Shown: one piece after another, positions 28,989 through 39,353 of the stretch | Position numbering within the stretch: position 1 is the first letter of the stretch | Layout of the letters: each line of letters opens with the position of its first letter | Source: Rhodobacteraceae bacterium MED-G08 | GTDB taxonomy: Bacteria; Pseudomonadota; Alphaproteobacteria; Rhodobacterales; Rhodobacteraceae | DNA length: 64,000 nucleotides | Direction of reading: 5' to 3' | Assembly: GCA_002457055.1 (NCBI GenBank) | Contig: NTKT01000002.1 | Span: 124,001-188,000 of the forward strand | The notes under the pieces: generated by a model | Seen by the model: only the letters and a program-made list of their open reading frames with translations | Told to the model about the DNA's origin: nothing | Database searches by the model: none | Position numbers and translations under genes: made by a program

Positions 28989-30236
28989 TTATTCTAAATT
29001 GCGACCCTCTGGACCAGACATGTCAAAGCCAAGATGCCGTGCGACCGTAAATATATCCTTATCTCCCCGACCACACATGTTCATGCAAATTATATGATCT
29101 TTTGGTAAATCAGGAGCAATTTTTTCCACATGAGCAAGTGCATGAGAAGGTTCCAAAGCTGGAATGATACCTTCGGCTTTACAGCACAGTTCAAAAGCGC
29201 CTAAAGCTTCTTTATCTGTGATTGAGACATATTTTGCTCTTCCAATTTCATGTAACCACGCATGCTCAGGACCTATTCCAGGATAATCTAAGCCTGCTGA
29301 AATCGAAAAGCCTTCTAATATCTGGCCATCATTATCCTGTAGTAGGTATGTTCTATTACCGTGCAGTACGCCAGGCCTTCCACCGGTTAACGAAGCACAA
29401 TGCTCCATTTTGCCATTGACGCCTTTACCACCTGCTTCAACCCCAATTATCTCCACATCTTTGTCATCAAGGAAGGGATAAAATAAACCCATGGCGTTAG
29501 ACCCACCCCCGATTGCTGCAATTAATGTATTGGGCAATCGACCTTCTGCCTCCATCATTTGGTCTTTAGCCTCTTTACCGATAATAGATTGAAAGTCGCG
29601 AACCATCGCTGGGTAAGGATGAGGACCTGCAACCGTACCTATACAATAAAAAGTATCTCTTACATTCGTTACCCAATCCCTCAAAGCGTCATTCATAGCG
29701 TCTTTAAGTGTACCCCTGCCTGATGTAACTGGAATAACCTCGGCACCAAGTAGTTTCATACGAAATACATTTGGTGCCTGACGCTCCACATCATGTGAGC
29801 CCATGTAAACGATACACTTTAAACCAAACTTTGCACATACAGTTGCCGTTGCAACACCATGTTGACCCGCCCCAGTTTCAGCTATAATGCGGCTCTTTCC
29901 CATTCTCCTGGCCAATATAATTTGACCAAGAACATTATTAATCTTATGGGCGCCTGTATGGTTTAATTCATCTCGTTTGAGATAAATTTTTGCTCCACCA
30001 AGCCTCTCTGTTAAACGCTCAGCGAAGTACAAGGGACTAGGCCTACCGACATAATGCTTCCATAGGTAGTCCATTTCCTCCCAGAACTCTGAATCCAACT
30101 TAGCTTTTTCATATTGGTCCTCTAATTCCAGTATTAATGGCATCAAGGTTTCCGATACAAAACGTCCACCGAACTGCCCAAACCTACCTTTTTCGTCAGG
30201 ACCAGTCATAAAACTATTGAAAAGATCATTGGCCAC
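28989..30236 (-). CDS. trpB: Tryptophan synthase beta chain
   Basis: PLP enzyme joining indole and serine to form tryptophan. The PLP lysine is in [15 protein letters not shown], the phosphate loop in IGGGSNAMG, and the N-terminus [22 protein letters not shown] is canonical. I choose GTG at 30236 (protein begins with VANDLFNSF, the common alphaproteobacterial N-terminus) because AGGAG is then well spaced; the TTG at 30245 sits too close to it. 415 aa. It follows trpF by 87 bp in the same direction; trpA is not present downstream, where valS converges. Confidence 0.97.
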   Translation of the reverse strand: MANDLFNSFMTGPDEKGRFGQFGGRFVSETLMPLILELEDQYEKAKLDSEFWEEMDYLWKHYVGRPSPLYFAERLTERLGGAKIYLKRDELNHTGAHKINNVLGQIILARRMGKSRIIAETGAGQHGVATATVCAKFGLKCIVYMGSHDVERQAPNVFRMKLLGAEVIPVTSGRGTLKDAMNDALRDWVTNVRDTFYCIGTVAGPHPYPAMVRDFQSIIGKEAKDQMMEAEGRLPNTLIAAIGGGSNAMGLFYPFLDDKDVEIIGVEAGGKGVNGKMEHCASLTGGRPGVLHGNRTYLLQDNDGQILEGFSISAGLDYPGIGPEHAWLHEIGRAKYVSITDKEALGAFELCCKAEGIIPALEPSHALAHVEKIAPDLPKDHIICMNMCGRGDKDIFTVARHLGFDMSGPEGRNLE

Positions 30237-30323
30237 TAAAATCAAGCTCCTATTAGAAATTTTAACGTTTCGATACTAAGTTGTTATATTACTTGCCGCC
30301 AAGTTCAAGGGATTTTAGTTATA

Positions 30324-31001
30324 TTAATTACCAAAATTACAATTGTCCAAAGCCTGCATGAAATTCTTCATCTTAGTCGCATCTTTTATACCAGGGCTTA
30401 GCTCCACACTACTTGATAAATCCAGTTGCTTTGCATTGGTTAATTTCACAGCTGTTTGAACATTACTGGCATTTAATCCCCCGGCCAACATCCAGGGCTT
30501 TGACCAGCTTCTATTTGCAAGGATAGACCAATCAAATTGCACCCCATTTCCACCAGGCAAAGCGTGCCTATTCGCAGGTTTTGCATCAAATAGAATTTGA
30601 TCACAAACTTCGCAAAATGACTTTACTTTGTCTAAATCACTTTCAGAAGAAATACCAACGGCCTTCATAACCGGCAGACCGTATCGCCTTTTGATCTCGT
30701 ATACTAATTTCGGACTTTCGGAACCATGCATCTGTATCATATCTATTGGAACCTTGCTAGTAAGTTCATCCAAATACGAGAATTCAGCATCTACGACTAA
30801 CGCTACTTTAGCCAATCCGATTGGCGCCTCCAGTGCTAGTTTACGACCTAGTTCGAACGTCAACGCACGAGGAGACTTTTCAAAAAATACAAAACCTGCA
30901 TATCTAGCGCCTATGGAAGCTGCCAGCTTTATATCGTTTAAAGACGTTAACCCACAAATTTTAACCGCAATTGGGCTAATTTCCTTTAAGCTGCGGGTCA
31001 T
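30324..31001 (-). CDS. trpF: Phosphoribosylanthranilate isomerase
   Basis: TIM-barrel enzyme converting PRA to CdRP in tryptophan synthesis. Catalytic Cys in VKICGLTSLND and Asp in QILFDAKPA; phosphate-binding PWMLAGGLNASNV and LDLSSSVELSPGIKD. 225 aa. It overlaps the lapA-like gene by 4 nt, giving the transcript ihfB-lapA-trpF-trpB, an order I recognise from Rhodobacterales. Confidence 0.96.
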   Translation of the reverse strand: MTRSLKEISPIAVKICGLTSLNDIKLAASIGARYAGFVFFEKSPRALTFELGRKLALEAPIGLAKVALVVDAEFSYLDELTSKVPIDMIQMHGSESPKLVYEIKRRYGLPVMKAVGISSESDLDKVKSFCEVCDQILFDAKPANRHALPGGNGVQFDWSILANRSWSKPWMLAGGLNASNVQTAVKLTNAKQLDLSSSVELSPGIKDATKMKNFMQALDNCNFGN

Positions 31002-31360
31002 TGGTTTGATTGATTATTATTGAGAAGCAGAAGAACCTCATCTTCGTTTTGCCCAGTGTCACGTTTCAACTTGTTTAACTCGTTTTCTACTCGAACAAGA
31101 TCCCTAGATTTTCTATTCGAAGCCGATCTATGTTTCATTTCCCTAATCCACTCCCAAACAAAACCTACGAAAAGTCCAAAAATAACACCACTTAAAAATA
31201 GAACAAACACTGGAATTGACAAACCCACATCAACACCAAGAAAACCATCAAATTCACGGGGCAGCAATCTGACGTCCACTAATTCTCTATTAGCAACAGC
31301 TAAGGTCAAAATTATGACGGAAAGACAAGTTAAGAAAATAACTCGAATGTAACGCGTCAA
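30998..31360 (-). CDS. LapA-domain (DUF1049) inner-membrane protein
   Basis: 120-aa protein with two transmembrane segments (VIFLTCLSVIILTLAVA near the N-terminus and VGLSIPVFVLFLSGVIFGLFVGFVW in the middle) and a charged cytoplasmic C-terminal helix, the LapA/YciS pattern. E. coli LapA helps control lipopolysaccharide synthesis. TTG start with GGAAGG about 9 nt upstream, 3 bp after ihfB; the stop overlaps trpF. The ihfB-lapA pairing is widely conserved, which supports the call. Confidence 0.85.
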   Translation of the reverse strand: MTRYIRVIFLTCLSVIILTLAVANRELVDVRLLPREFDGFLGVDVGLSIPVFVLFLSGVIFGLFVGFVWEWIREMKHRSASNRKSRDLVRVENELNKLKRDTGQNEDEVLLLLNNNQSNQ

Positions 31361-31363
31361 ATA

Positions 31364-31648
31364 TTAAGCCTTCCCGTTAAGTCTATCACGCAAAAGTTTT
31401 CCAGTTTTAAAAAATGGAACCTTTTTCTGATCTACACTGACTGCCTCACCAGTTCTAGGATTACGCCCCACTCTTGCACCACGCGTTTTTACTGAAAAAG
31501 CGCCAAAACCTCTAAGTTCAACTCTATCACCATTTGCTAGAGCATCCGTAATCTCTTCAAATATGGTATTCACGATTCTTTCTACATCACGTTGGAAAAG
31601 ATGTGGATTTTCATCCGCAATTTTTTGAATTAATTCCGATCGGATCAT
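31364..31648 (-). CDS. ihfB: Integration host factor subunit beta
   Basis: DNA-bending HU/IHF-family protein. 94 aa with [43 protein letters not shown] and the beta-arm [31 protein letters not shown], including the tip proline. GGGAG ribosome-binding site upstream. It follows rpsA after a 255-bp gap containing the rpsA terminator, the standard rpsA-ihfB order. Confidence 0.96.
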   Translation of the reverse strand: MIRSELIQKIADENPHLFQRDVERIVNTIFEEITDALANGDRVELRGFGAFSVKTRGARVGRNPRTGEAVSVDQKKVPFFKTGKLLRDRLNGKA

Positions 31649-31846
31649 CGGGTCGTCTCCCTGGCATTTTTAGTTGTAGCAGTTCAACTATAATCATCAG
31701 TCCCACTAAATTAAAATCATTTCTCGTCCTAAAGTATTATTTTTTAACGAATTACTATTACAAAAAGATATATTTTTCTAATTTAAGATGCGTCGTTACT
31801 GTTATATTCCAAGTTTAAATGCAATTTCTCACATCTAACGAATCAA

Positions 31847-31877
31847 TAAAAAAAACCCCGCGTGTTAAACGCGGGGC
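31847..31877 (-). terminator. Rho-independent terminator of rpsA
   Basis: On the minus strand CCCCGCG, a 7-nt loop and CGCGGGG form a 7-bp GC stem followed by a run of eight or more T, starting about 26 bp after the rpsA stop. It separates rpsA from ihfB. This is the clearest intrinsic terminator in the window. Confidence 0.93.
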
Positions 31878-31902
31878 TTATAACTTGTGAAAATGTTATA
31901 AA

Positions 31903-33585
31903 TTAATCTTCATCACCCTTAAGTGCTGCACCCAAGATATCTCCAAGCGAAGCTCCACTATCAGAAGAGCCATATTGCTCTACAGCTTCCTTTTCCTCAG
32001 CAATTTCACGGGCTTTTATTGAGAGACCCAATTTTCTAGTCTTACTATCAACACTGGTCACTCTAACATCAACTTTATCACCCGCGCTAAATCTTTCCGG
32101 ACGCTGTTCTGCGCGGTCCCGACTTAAATCTGAACGACGGATAAATGATTTCATACCTTCGTATTCGACTTCGATTCCACCATCTTCAACTGACGTAACC
32201 TCTACCGTTACTATAGAGCCGCGCTTGACCTTGTCTGTAGCTTGAGCAAATTTATCTCCACCCAACGCTTTTATTGACAATGAAATTCGTTCTTTCTCTA
32301 CATCAATTTCCGTAACTGCCGCTTTCACCATGTCACCCTTACGGAAATTTTGGATTACATCCTCACCACGCTCATCCCAGGAAATATCACTCAAGTGAAC
32401 CATTCCATCAATCTCGCCATCTAAACCAATAAAGAGGCCAAATTCAGTGATATTTTTAACTTCACCCTCAACTTCACTATCAACAGGATGATTCTCAGCA
32501 AATACTTCCCACGGATTTCTTTGGCATTGCTTGATCCCTAAAGAAACTCTCCGCTTTACACCATCTATTTCCAAGACCATGACGTCCACTTCTTGGCTAG
32601 TAGACACAATTTTTCCAGGATGAACGTTCTTTTTAGTCCATGACATCTCAGAAACATGTACCAAACCCTCAACTCCAGCCTCTAATTCAACAAAAGCACC
32701 ATAATCTGTAATATTTGTTACGACGCCTTTATGCAGAGACTCTAAGGGATATTTACCAGCTACCAGTTCCCACGGATCTTCTTCAAGTTGCTTCATTCCC
32801 AACGAAATTCTGTGTGTGTCTTTATTGATTTTGATAACCTGAACTTTAATAGACTCGCCGATAGTTAAAATTTCGGAAGGATGATTAATTCTACGCCAAG
32901 CCATATCGGTTACATGAAGAAGACCATCTACTCCTCCTAAATCAACAAACGCACCGTATTCAGTTATATTTTTAACTACGCCCTCTACATCGTCACCCTC
33001 TGCCAAGTTTCCGATAACTTCCGCTCTTTGTTCGGCACGACTTTCTTCTAATATCGCACGCCGGGATACGACAATGTTACCTCTTCTACGATCCATTTTC
33101 AAAATCTGGAATGGTTGCTTCAAACCCATAAGTGGACCTGCGTCACGAACTGGACGCACGTCAACCTGAGAACCAGGCAGGAAGGCAACTGCACCACCTA
33201 GGTCCACGGTGAACCCACCCTTTACACGGCCAAAAATTGCACCATCAACCCTCGCATCTTCTGCATAAGCTTTTTCAAGTCTATCCCAGGCTTCTTCTCT
33301 ACGTGCCATTTCACGAGAAATAACAGCTTCGCCTTTGGCATTTTCGACCTGTCTTAAGAAAACCTCCACCTCGTCGCCAACCGCAACTTCGGGTGCTTCG
33401 CCGGGGTTGGCAAACTCTTTTAATTCTACCCTGCCCTCCATTTTGTAGCCTACGTCAACGATTGCAAAGCCAGCCTCGATAGCAATCACTTTACCTTTGA
33501 CAACAGAACCTTCTTGGGGGGTATCAATCTTGAAGCTTTCGTTCAGCAGAGCTTCAAATTCTGCCATAGTTGCATTTTGAGCCAT
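31903..33585 (-). CDS. rpsA: 30S ribosomal protein S1
   Basis: mRNA-binding ribosomal protein made of six S1 OB-fold repeats, visible as repeated G-V/I-ITDYGAFV-L-GVEGLVHVS blocks (for example NITEYGAFVDLGGVDGLLHVTDM and NITDYGAFVELEAGVEGLVHVSEM). 560 aa, the alphaproteobacterial length. Upstream lies cmk across a 211-bp gap holding the rpsA promoter and leader; downstream is a strong terminator. Start ATG preceded by AAGGA. Confidence 0.98.
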   Translation of the reverse strand: MAQNATMAEFEALLNESFKIDTPQEGSVVKGKVIAIEAGFAIVDVGYKMEGRVELKEFANPGEAPEVAVGDEVEVFLRQVENAKGEAVISREMARREEAWDRLEKAYAEDARVDGAIFGRVKGGFTVDLGGAVAFLPGSQVDVRPVRDAGPLMGLKQPFQILKMDRRRGNIVVSRRAILEESRAEQRAEVIGNLAEGDDVEGVVKNITEYGAFVDLGGVDGLLHVTDMAWRRINHPSEILTIGESIKVQVIKINKDTHRISLGMKQLEEDPWELVAGKYPLESLHKGVVTNITDYGAFVELEAGVEGLVHVSEMSWTKKNVHPGKIVSTSQEVDVMVLEIDGVKRRVSLGIKQCQRNPWEVFAENHPVDSEVEGEVKNITEFGLFIGLDGEIDGMVHLSDISWDERGEDVIQNFRKGDMVKAAVTEIDVEKERISLSIKALGGDKFAQATDKVKRGSIVTVEVTSVEDGGIEVEYEGMKSFIRRSDLSRDRAEQRPERFSAGDKVDVRVTSVDSKTRKLGLSIKAREIAEEKEAVEQYGSSDSGASLGDILGAALKGDED

Positions 33586-33796
33586 ATAGTCTCTATATCC
33601 TTTATTAAATATTTACTGGCCAGATGGTTGGGTCCACCGGTCTTTAGTTTCACTTGCCGAGCGTTACTACGATTAGCCAATTAGAAGCAGATCTTCTTGA
33701 CTACTTTTAAGTGCACGACGGGCGCGGTTTACATGTTAATTTTCTGTAAATCAAGGGGTTTCTGCACACTAAATAATCACAATTATACTGAAGAAA

Positions 33797-34417
33797 TTAT
33801 TTTTTTAGTTCTGATTCAATTACCCTTGAAACTGATTCATAGACTTCTGCAATGGTCATATCAGAAGTATCAATTTTTTTTGCGTTCACTGCCGGTACCA
33901 ACGGGGAAACTTTACGATTAGAATCTCGTTCATCTCTTTCTTGTATATCTTTTAAAACTTTGTTGAGTGATATTGAGTGCCCCAAGCCTAAGAGCTCTTC
34001 ATATCTCCTTCGCGCTCTAATCTCAGCCGAAGCACTTATAAAAAATTTTATATCTGCGTTAGGACAAATTACTGTTCCAATATCGCGTCCATCTAAAACA
34101 GCACCACCAGGTTGTGAAGCAAAACTTCTCTGAAATTCTAGTAATTTAGCTCGGACTAAGGGGTTTTTAGCAACCTCGGAGGCTGCATTTGATACCTTTA
34201 GTGTTTTTAAATCTAAAGCTTCCAGTTCGAACAGATTTAACTGGTCTGCAGCGCTTACCGGATCAAATCCTTTAAGAACTTTATACCCAACAAATCGATA
34301 TAGAAGGCCAGTATCAAGGTGCGGTACAGAATAATTTTGTGCTATTTTCTTTGAAATTGTACCTTTACCGGATGCTGCCGTACCATCTATTGCTATTACT
34401 AGGTCAAACTTTGCCAA
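33797..34417 (-). CDS. cmk: Cytidylate kinase
   Basis: Phosphorylates CMP/dCMP to the diphosphate. 206 aa with P-loop AIDGTAASGKGTISKKIA, DTGLLYRFVGYKV, DGRDIGTVICPNADIKFFI and the lid ERDERDSNRKVSPL. TTG start (34417) with GAGG about 9 nt upstream, 5 bp after aroA. The aroA-cmk-rpsA order is conserved. Confidence 0.96.
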   Translation of the reverse strand: MAKFDLVIAIDGTAASGKGTISKKIAQNYSVPHLDTGLLYRFVGYKVLKGFDPVSAADQLNLFELEALDLKTLKVSNAASEVAKNPLVRAKLLEFQRSFASQPGGAVLDGRDIGTVICPNADIKFFISASAEIRARRRYEELLGLGHSISLNKVLKDIQERDERDSNRKVSPLVPAVNAKKIDTSDMTIAEVYESVSRVIESELKK

Positions 34418-34422
34418 AGCTG

Positions 34423-35772
34423 TTAACCTCGTGCTTCTAAGTTAGCTCCAAGCTCACGCATTAGCTGAATGAAATTTGGAAAGGATGTATTGATTGGCGA
34501 ACAATCATCTATTTCGATATATTTTTGTGATGATAAACCCAGGATTAAAAAAGACATAGCAATACGATGATCCAAAAATGTCTGGCAAGTAGAACCACCT
34601 TTGACTGAGCCAGCACCATTGCCCTTTACTATCCACCAATCCTCGCCTTCGTCGACAGACACTCCATTTGATCTTAAGCCCTTCGCCATTGCGTCAATCC
34701 TATCACTCTCTTTTACTCGTAGTTCCCTAACACCTCTCATCCTTGTCTCTCCAGAAGCGTTTGCGGCGACGACAGCGAGAATTGGATACTCATCTATCAT
34801 AGAAGCCGCACGTTCCGGTGGAACTTCAATCCCTTGCAAATCAGGAGAAAAACAAGCACGAATGTCGGCAACAGGCTCACCACTTTCCTCTCTTTCATTC
34901 TCAAAACTTAAATTAGCACCCATTTCAATCAGCGTAGTAAATAATCCAGCTCTTGTTTCATTAAGCGTAATATTTGGAACAAGTATATCTGAGCCCTCTA
35001 CTGTAATAGCAGCACAAATAGGGAATGCCGCACTTGATGGATCGCTTGGTACACGAACAATTTGACCTTTTAATTCTGAATAACCACTTAATGTAATTAA
35101 TCTTCGGTTTGAGTAGTCTTCTACTTTTATCTCTGCCCCAAATGAGCTGAGCATTCTTTCTGTATGGTCTCTAGTCTTTTCTGTTTCAGTAATGATGGTA
35201 TCGCCGGGAACATTCAAACTGGCTAATAGCAGTGCAGATTTAACTTGGGCTGATGGCACGGGTACCGTGTATTGAATAGGGATGGGAGATCTCGCACCGA
35301 CTATCGTCATTGGCAACCTTCCTTTACTACGACCAAATGTAGCTACTCCAAATTTACTCAGCGGATCCGTTACGCGTCCCATTGGTCGACTGTTTAGACT
35401 ATGATCACCAGTGAATGTCACATTAATGGGAGTTGTTGCCATTGCGCCCATTATCAACCTTACCCCTGTACCGGAGTTACCACAATCTACTACCGTTTCA
35501 GGTTCAGCAAATCCTCCTACACCCACGCCCTCTACATGCCATTCACCACCTTCAACTTTTTCAACTTGAGCACCAAAGCTAACCATTGCCCGGGCCGTAT
35601 CAAGAACATCTTGACCCTCTAGTAAGCCAGTAATCCTAGTTTGCCCTATAGCAAGGGCACCAAGAATTAAAGATCGATGCGATATTGACTTATCACCCGG
35701 AATTGAAACTTCTCCCTTGAGAGGGCGAGAGCTAGAAGCACGCATAATCCTTGGGTCACAATTTATAGACAT
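34423..35772 (-). CDS. aroA: 3-phosphoshikimate 1-carboxyvinyltransferase (EPSP synthase)
   Basis: Joins shikimate-3-phosphate and PEP in the shikimate pathway. 449 aa with [46 protein letters not shown], the catalytic Asp region [13 protein letters not shown] and [19 protein letters not shown] ribosome-binding site upstream. First gene of aroA-cmk-(rpsA). The PEP-site loop has Gly (NSGTG) where the insensitive class II enzymes carry Ala, so it is the ordinary form. Confidence 0.97.
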   Translation of the reverse strand: MSINCDPRIMRASSSRPLKGEVSIPGDKSISHRSLILGALAIGQTRITGLLEGQDVLDTARAMVSFGAQVEKVEGGEWHVEGVGVGGFAEPETVVDCGNSGTGVRLIMGAMATTPINVTFTGDHSLNSRPMGRVTDPLSKFGVATFGRSKGRLPMTIVGARSPIPIQYTVPVPSAQVKSALLLASLNVPGDTIITETEKTRDHTERMLSSFGAEIKVEDYSNRRLITLSGYSELKGQIVRVPSDPSSAAFPICAAITVEGSDILVPNITLNETRAGLFTTLIEMGANLSFENEREESGEPVADIRACFSPDLQGIEVPPERAASMIDEYPILAVVAANASGETRMRGVRELRVKESDRIDAMAKGLRSNGVSVDEGEDWWIVKGNGAGSVKGGSTCQTFLDHRIAMSFLILGLSSQKYIEIDDCSPINTSFPNFIQLMRELGANLEARG

Positions 35773-35820
35773 TTGTCAAACCTTTGTTTTGGCTCTGATA
35801 AACTAGACTTTGATCAACGT

Positions 35821-36540
35821 CTAGGACTCTCGCTTTTCAAATGTTAAATAATACGGCCTGCGCCCCTCTCGTAGGGCTTTGCGTTCATATCTAGTTGGCA
35901 TCCAATCGCTCCAACACTCTCTCCAGTCTTGAGCATCAGTCGCCGTCCATGAAAAATGATGCTTGCACACTTCTTGAAGCGATTGTCGAACATAGTCTGG
36001 AATATCGGTAGCCACCTTTAATAATGCACCAGTTTTCATTACTCGCTCCAGATCTATCAAATATTCGCTTGTGACAAACCTTCGTCGATGATGTCTTTTT
36101 TTTGGCCAAGGATCTGGATAGAGTAAAAAAACACTGTCAATTGAATCATCCGGCAGCACATCAAATAAATCTCGTACATCACCAGGATGAATACGAACAT
36201 TGGTCAACTCAAGTTTTGAAAGTTTTCCAGCAAGCATTGCAACGCCATTGATATATGGTTCACAACCAATGAAACCAATATTTGGATTGCGCTCTGCCTG
36301 ATAAACTAGATGCTCCCCCCCCCCAAATCCAATTTCAAGAGAGAATGATGTTACATTCTTAAAAAGATCTGATAGTTCTATAAGCCTCCTATCCGGATTT
36401 ATCTCATATTTGACGGCAGGTATTGATAACTTTTCCAGTTGGTCATTCAAAAGTTTTTGTTGTAACGCTCGAAGACCTTTTCCTTTTAACCTTCCATAGA
36501 AATTTCTGAAATTCTTGGGCTTGCTTTCTTTGTTATCCAT
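35821..36540 (-). CDS. trmB: tRNA (guanine-N7-)-methyltransferase
   Basis: Methylates G46 of tRNAs with SAM. 239 aa: SAM loop SLEIGFGGGEHL, IGCEPYINGVA, NVRIHPGDVRDLFDVLPDDSIDSVFLLYPDPWPKKRHHRRR, and C-terminal TRYERKALREGR. The three glycines of the SAM loop are encoded by a run of ten G on the coding strand (36315-36324), an unusual homopolymer in a core gene. It lies 79 bp downstream of metK, which makes its co-substrate. Confidence 0.96.
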   Translation of the reverse strand: MDNKESKPKNFRNFYGRLKGKGLRALQQKLLNDQLEKLSIPAVKYEINPDRRLIELSDLFKNVTSFSLEIGFGGGEHLVYQAERNPNIGFIGCEPYINGVAMLAGKLSKLELTNVRIHPGDVRDLFDVLPDDSIDSVFLLYPDPWPKKRHHRRRFVTSEYLIDLERVMKTGALLKVATDIPDYVRQSLQEVCKHHFSWTATDAQDWRECWSDWMPTRYERKALREGRRPYYLTFEKRES

Positions 36541-36619
36541 TATTTAATCAGTAGGTATTGTTCTAGATTTGTAAATTCCTTGCAGTTACCCAGCCTAGAT
36601 AAGGTCATCAGACCGATAA

Positions 36620-37801
36620 TTACAAATTTTTTGATAATTCTGAAACTAAATCCGTACGTTCCCAGCTAAAACCACCATCACTTTCAGGTGATCGGCCAAA
36701 ATGACCATAGGCAGCTGTTCTTTGATAAATCGGTTTATTTAACCCTAGATGAGTTCGGATTCCCCTCGGAGTTAAATCCATAGATTCTGCTATGGCATTT
36801 TCAATTAATTTATCAGATACTGTTCCAGTTCCAAAACTATCCACATAAATAGATAGTGGTTGGGAAATTCCAATTGCGTAACTAAGTTGGATTGTGCACT
36901 TTCTAGCCAGCCCAGCAGCAACTACATTCTTCGCTAAGTACCGCGCAGCGTAGGCTGCGGATCGATCGACCTTGGTTGGATCTTTACCGGAAAACGCTCC
37001 TCCACCATGCGGAGCGGCACCACCATAGGTATCAACGATTATTTTTCGACCTGTTAAACCAGCATCGCCATCAGGCCCACCAATTACAAATTTTCCTGTT
37101 GGATTAACATGCCATGAAGTGGAGCTGTCTATCCACTCGTCTGGTAAAATTTCTAATATGTAGGGTTCAACAATAGCACGAACATCATCCGATGACAAAG
37201 AGGCATCTAAATGTTGGGTAGACAGAACTACTGATGAAACGCCCACAGGGACTCCATTTTCATAACGGACTGACAACTGTGATTTAGCATCGGGACCAAG
37301 AGTGGGTTCGGTGCCTGACTTCCTTACCTCAGCCAATCTTCTCAAAATAGCATGACTGTATTGGATAGGCGCAGGCATTAAATCTGGAGTTTCATCAGTT
37401 GCATAGCCAAACATTATGCCCTGATCGCCTGCTCCCTCCTCCTTGTCATCGTCTGCGTTAACACCTTGAGCAATATGTGCAGATTGCTCATGAAGCAAAT
37501 TTGTTATTTCAACGGTTTCATGATGAAATTTTTTCTGTTCATATCCGATATCTTTTATGCAAGCTCTAACAATTTCATCAATCTGATCCATTTGTTTTGA
37601 CAACAAATTTTTATCAGACAGACCAACCTCTCCACCAACCACTACTCTATTGGTGGTTGCAAAAGTTTCACAAGCAACCCGCGCTTCAGGTTCCAAAGCA
37701 ATAAAGGCATCTAAAACAGCGTCAGATATTCTGTCACAAACTTTGTCGGGATGTCCCTCAGACACAGACTCTGAAGTAAAAATGTAAGTTTCTCGAGACA
37801 A
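36620..37801 (-). CDS. metK: S-adenosylmethionine synthetase
   Basis: Makes SAM from methionine and ATP. 393 aa with [44 protein letters not shown] and [22 protein letters not shown]. The start codon is TTG at 37801, 8 nt after GGAG, and that GGAG is part of a SAM/SAH riboswitch motif immediately upstream, so translation should fall when SAM is high. trmB follows. Confidence 0.98.
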   Translation of the reverse strand: MSRETYIFTSESVSEGHPDKVCDRISDAVLDAFIALEPEARVACETFATTNRVVVGGEVGLSDKNLLSKQMDQIDEIVRACIKDIGYEQKKFHHETVEITNLLHEQSAHIAQGVNADDDKEEGAGDQGIMFGYATDETPDLMPAPIQYSHAILRRLAEVRKSGTEPTLGPDAKSQLSVRYENGVPVGVSSVVLSTQHLDASLSSDDVRAIVEPYILEILPDEWIDSSTSWHVNPTGKFVIGGPDGDAGLTGRKIIVDTYGGAAPHGGGAFSGKDPTKVDRSAAYAARYLAKNVVAAGLARKCTIQLSYAIGISQPLSIYVDSFGTGTVSDKLIENAIAESMDLTPRGIRTHLGLNKPIYQRTAAYGHFGRSPESDGGFSWERTDLVSELSKNL

Positions 37802-37806
37802 GATTT

Positions 37807-37856
37807 CTGCTCCAATAATTTAATCTCACGCGTCAGGAAGCCGTTGCGTGCCTCAC
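37807..37856 (-). promoter_or_regulatory. SAM/SAH riboswitch (translation-controlling) upstream of metK
   Basis: On the minus strand the leader reads CACGC, then AACGGCTTCCTGAC, then GCGTG, followed after an A/T linker by TTGGAGCAG. CACGC/GCGTG form a 5-bp stem, and GCTTCC in the loop can pair with GGAGC, which is the metK ribosome-binding site, giving an H-type pseudoknot. The core AACGGCTTCCTG and TTGGAGCA match my memory of the SAM/SAH class, found in front of metK in Rhodobacterales. Ligand binding would hide the Shine-Dalgarno sequence and lower MetK synthesis. Confidence 0.88.
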
Positions 37857-37883
37857 TTTGGTTAATCGTTAAAACTACTACGG

Positions 37884-39329
37884 TCAATAGTATCTTTTAA
37901 CAATTAGGCGCATAGTTATGAGAGATAAAATCATCATAAAAAAAATACTATCACCCCATGTAAAATAAAAAGTGGGTTTCAACGCCTGAGGGATAGCCAA
38001 TTCTAACGAACCTTGTGTTTCCAAGGGTAAACTGTCAATGATTTTTCCATTTGCAGAAATGACTGCAGAGATCCCAGTATTGGCAGATCTAGCAACTGGG
38101 ATACCAGTCTCGATGGCTCTCATTTTTAATATTTCGAGGTGCTGGTATGGACCAGAAAACCGTCCGAACCATGCATCATTCGTAATTTGAATGATGAGAT
38201 CAGCGCGATTAGCTGTTGCTCTTAAAATACTTGGAAAAATTGCCTCGTAGCAAATTAGTGGTTGAAAATATAAGTCAGGCTCAACTTCGATTAAATCTGC
38301 GCCATGACCTTTGGTAAAGCTCGAACCAAAGGAGTTAACCATAGAATTGAGACCTAAATTTCCAAGAAAACCTGCAAATGGTAAGTACTCTCCAAATGGA
38401 ACAAGTCTTGACTTGTCATATACCAACTGCTTATCGCTGCTTTTATTTAAGACTAGTGAATTACGTAAATTTCCACTTTCATCATAACGAAGTGCCCCAA
38501 ATACCACTGGTACTCCCGAAGAAGCTTCATTTATTGCGTCCAATAGTTCATTAGCATAGTTGAGTGGTTTATAAATTGCACTTTCCGGCCATACTATCAA
38601 ATTTACGTCATTTGCTTGTTCTGTCTTTTCTATCATTCTATTAAAAAAAACTGGGGCTAAATTTTCATCCCATTTTTCACTTTGAGGTGCATTTGGTTGA
38701 ACTAGTAAAATTGTTTTGTCAGTAAAAAAAACTTCATGGTTTTGGCGTTGAAATCCCCATAGGAACAATAATGACAAAACAAATATTCCACCTACTGCTG
38801 AAGAAAACTTTTTGGTTTCAACCAAAAAAATTAAATACATCACAAGCGCAAAAACAAAAAGTCCAAGACCAAAAGGTCCAAAAATAGCAAGAAGCTGACC
38901 CAGAGGAGAATTCACAAACAAGGACGCTATTGTACCCCATGGAAAACCTGTTAATACAAATGATCTGAAGTATTCCGCTGTCGCTATACCCAGTAACAAT
39001 GCCCAACGAGCGCCAAAAGGTGCAAAAATATAGCTAAATGCACACCAAAAAAATGCCATTGTTACGGAAATAAAAAAAATCGCGAACGGAGCTATCCACG
39101 CATGAGACCGAAAGTCGACAAAAAAAGGCTCAGCGATCCAATTTAAAGTTAATATAAAGTACCCCATACCCAGAAGCATTACATATAGGGCGATGTCTGA
39201 TCTTTTACGTTGTTTTACGATGTCCAAAAAACACAAGCAAATAGCACTGAAACTAAGAAACCAAAGATTGAAAGGTGCATGACCTACGGCTAGTAACGCA
39301 CCCAAACTTATAGGTCTTAAGTAACCCAT
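37884..39329 (-). CDS. lnt: Apolipoprotein N-acyltransferase
   Basis: Adds the third acyl chain to lipoproteins at the inner membrane. 481 aa: several N-terminal transmembrane helices, then a nitrilase domain with catalytic Glu (IVWPESAIY), Lys (DKSRLVPFGEYLPF) and Cys (PLICYEAIFPS), and a final transmembrane segment. The corC-like gene lies 24 bp upstream in the same direction; lnt next to corC-ybeY-phoH is the standard cluster. Confidence 0.96.
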   Translation of the reverse strand: MGYLRPISLGALLAVGHAPFNLWFLSFSAICLCFLDIVKQRKRSDIALYVMLLGMGYFILTLNWIAEPFFVDFRSHAWIAPFAIFFISVTMAFFWCAFSYIFAPFGARWALLLGIATAEYFRSFVLTGFPWGTIASLFVNSPLGQLLAIFGPFGLGLFVFALVMYLIFLVETKKFSSAVGGIFVLSLLFLWGFQRQNHEVFFTDKTILLVQPNAPQSEKWDENLAPVFFNRMIEKTEQANDVNLIVWPESAIYKPLNYANELLDAINEASSGVPVVFGALRYDESGNLRNSLVLNKSSDKQLVYDKSRLVPFGEYLPFAGFLGNLGLNSMVNSFGSSFTKGHGADLIEVEPDLYFQPLICYEAIFPSILRATANRADLIIQITNDAWFGRFSGPYQHLEILKMRAIETGIPVARSANTGISAVISANGKIIDSLPLETQGSLELAIPQALKPTFYFTWGDSIFFMMILSLITMRLIVKRYY

Positions 39330-39353
39330 TTACTTACAGACTAAACTATCATC

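Noticed and set aside
34601-35065. 154-aa plus-strand ORF opposite aroA
   Set aside because: Lies wholly inside a conserved core gene and reads as Ser/Pro/Ile-rich antisense shadow with no family motif.
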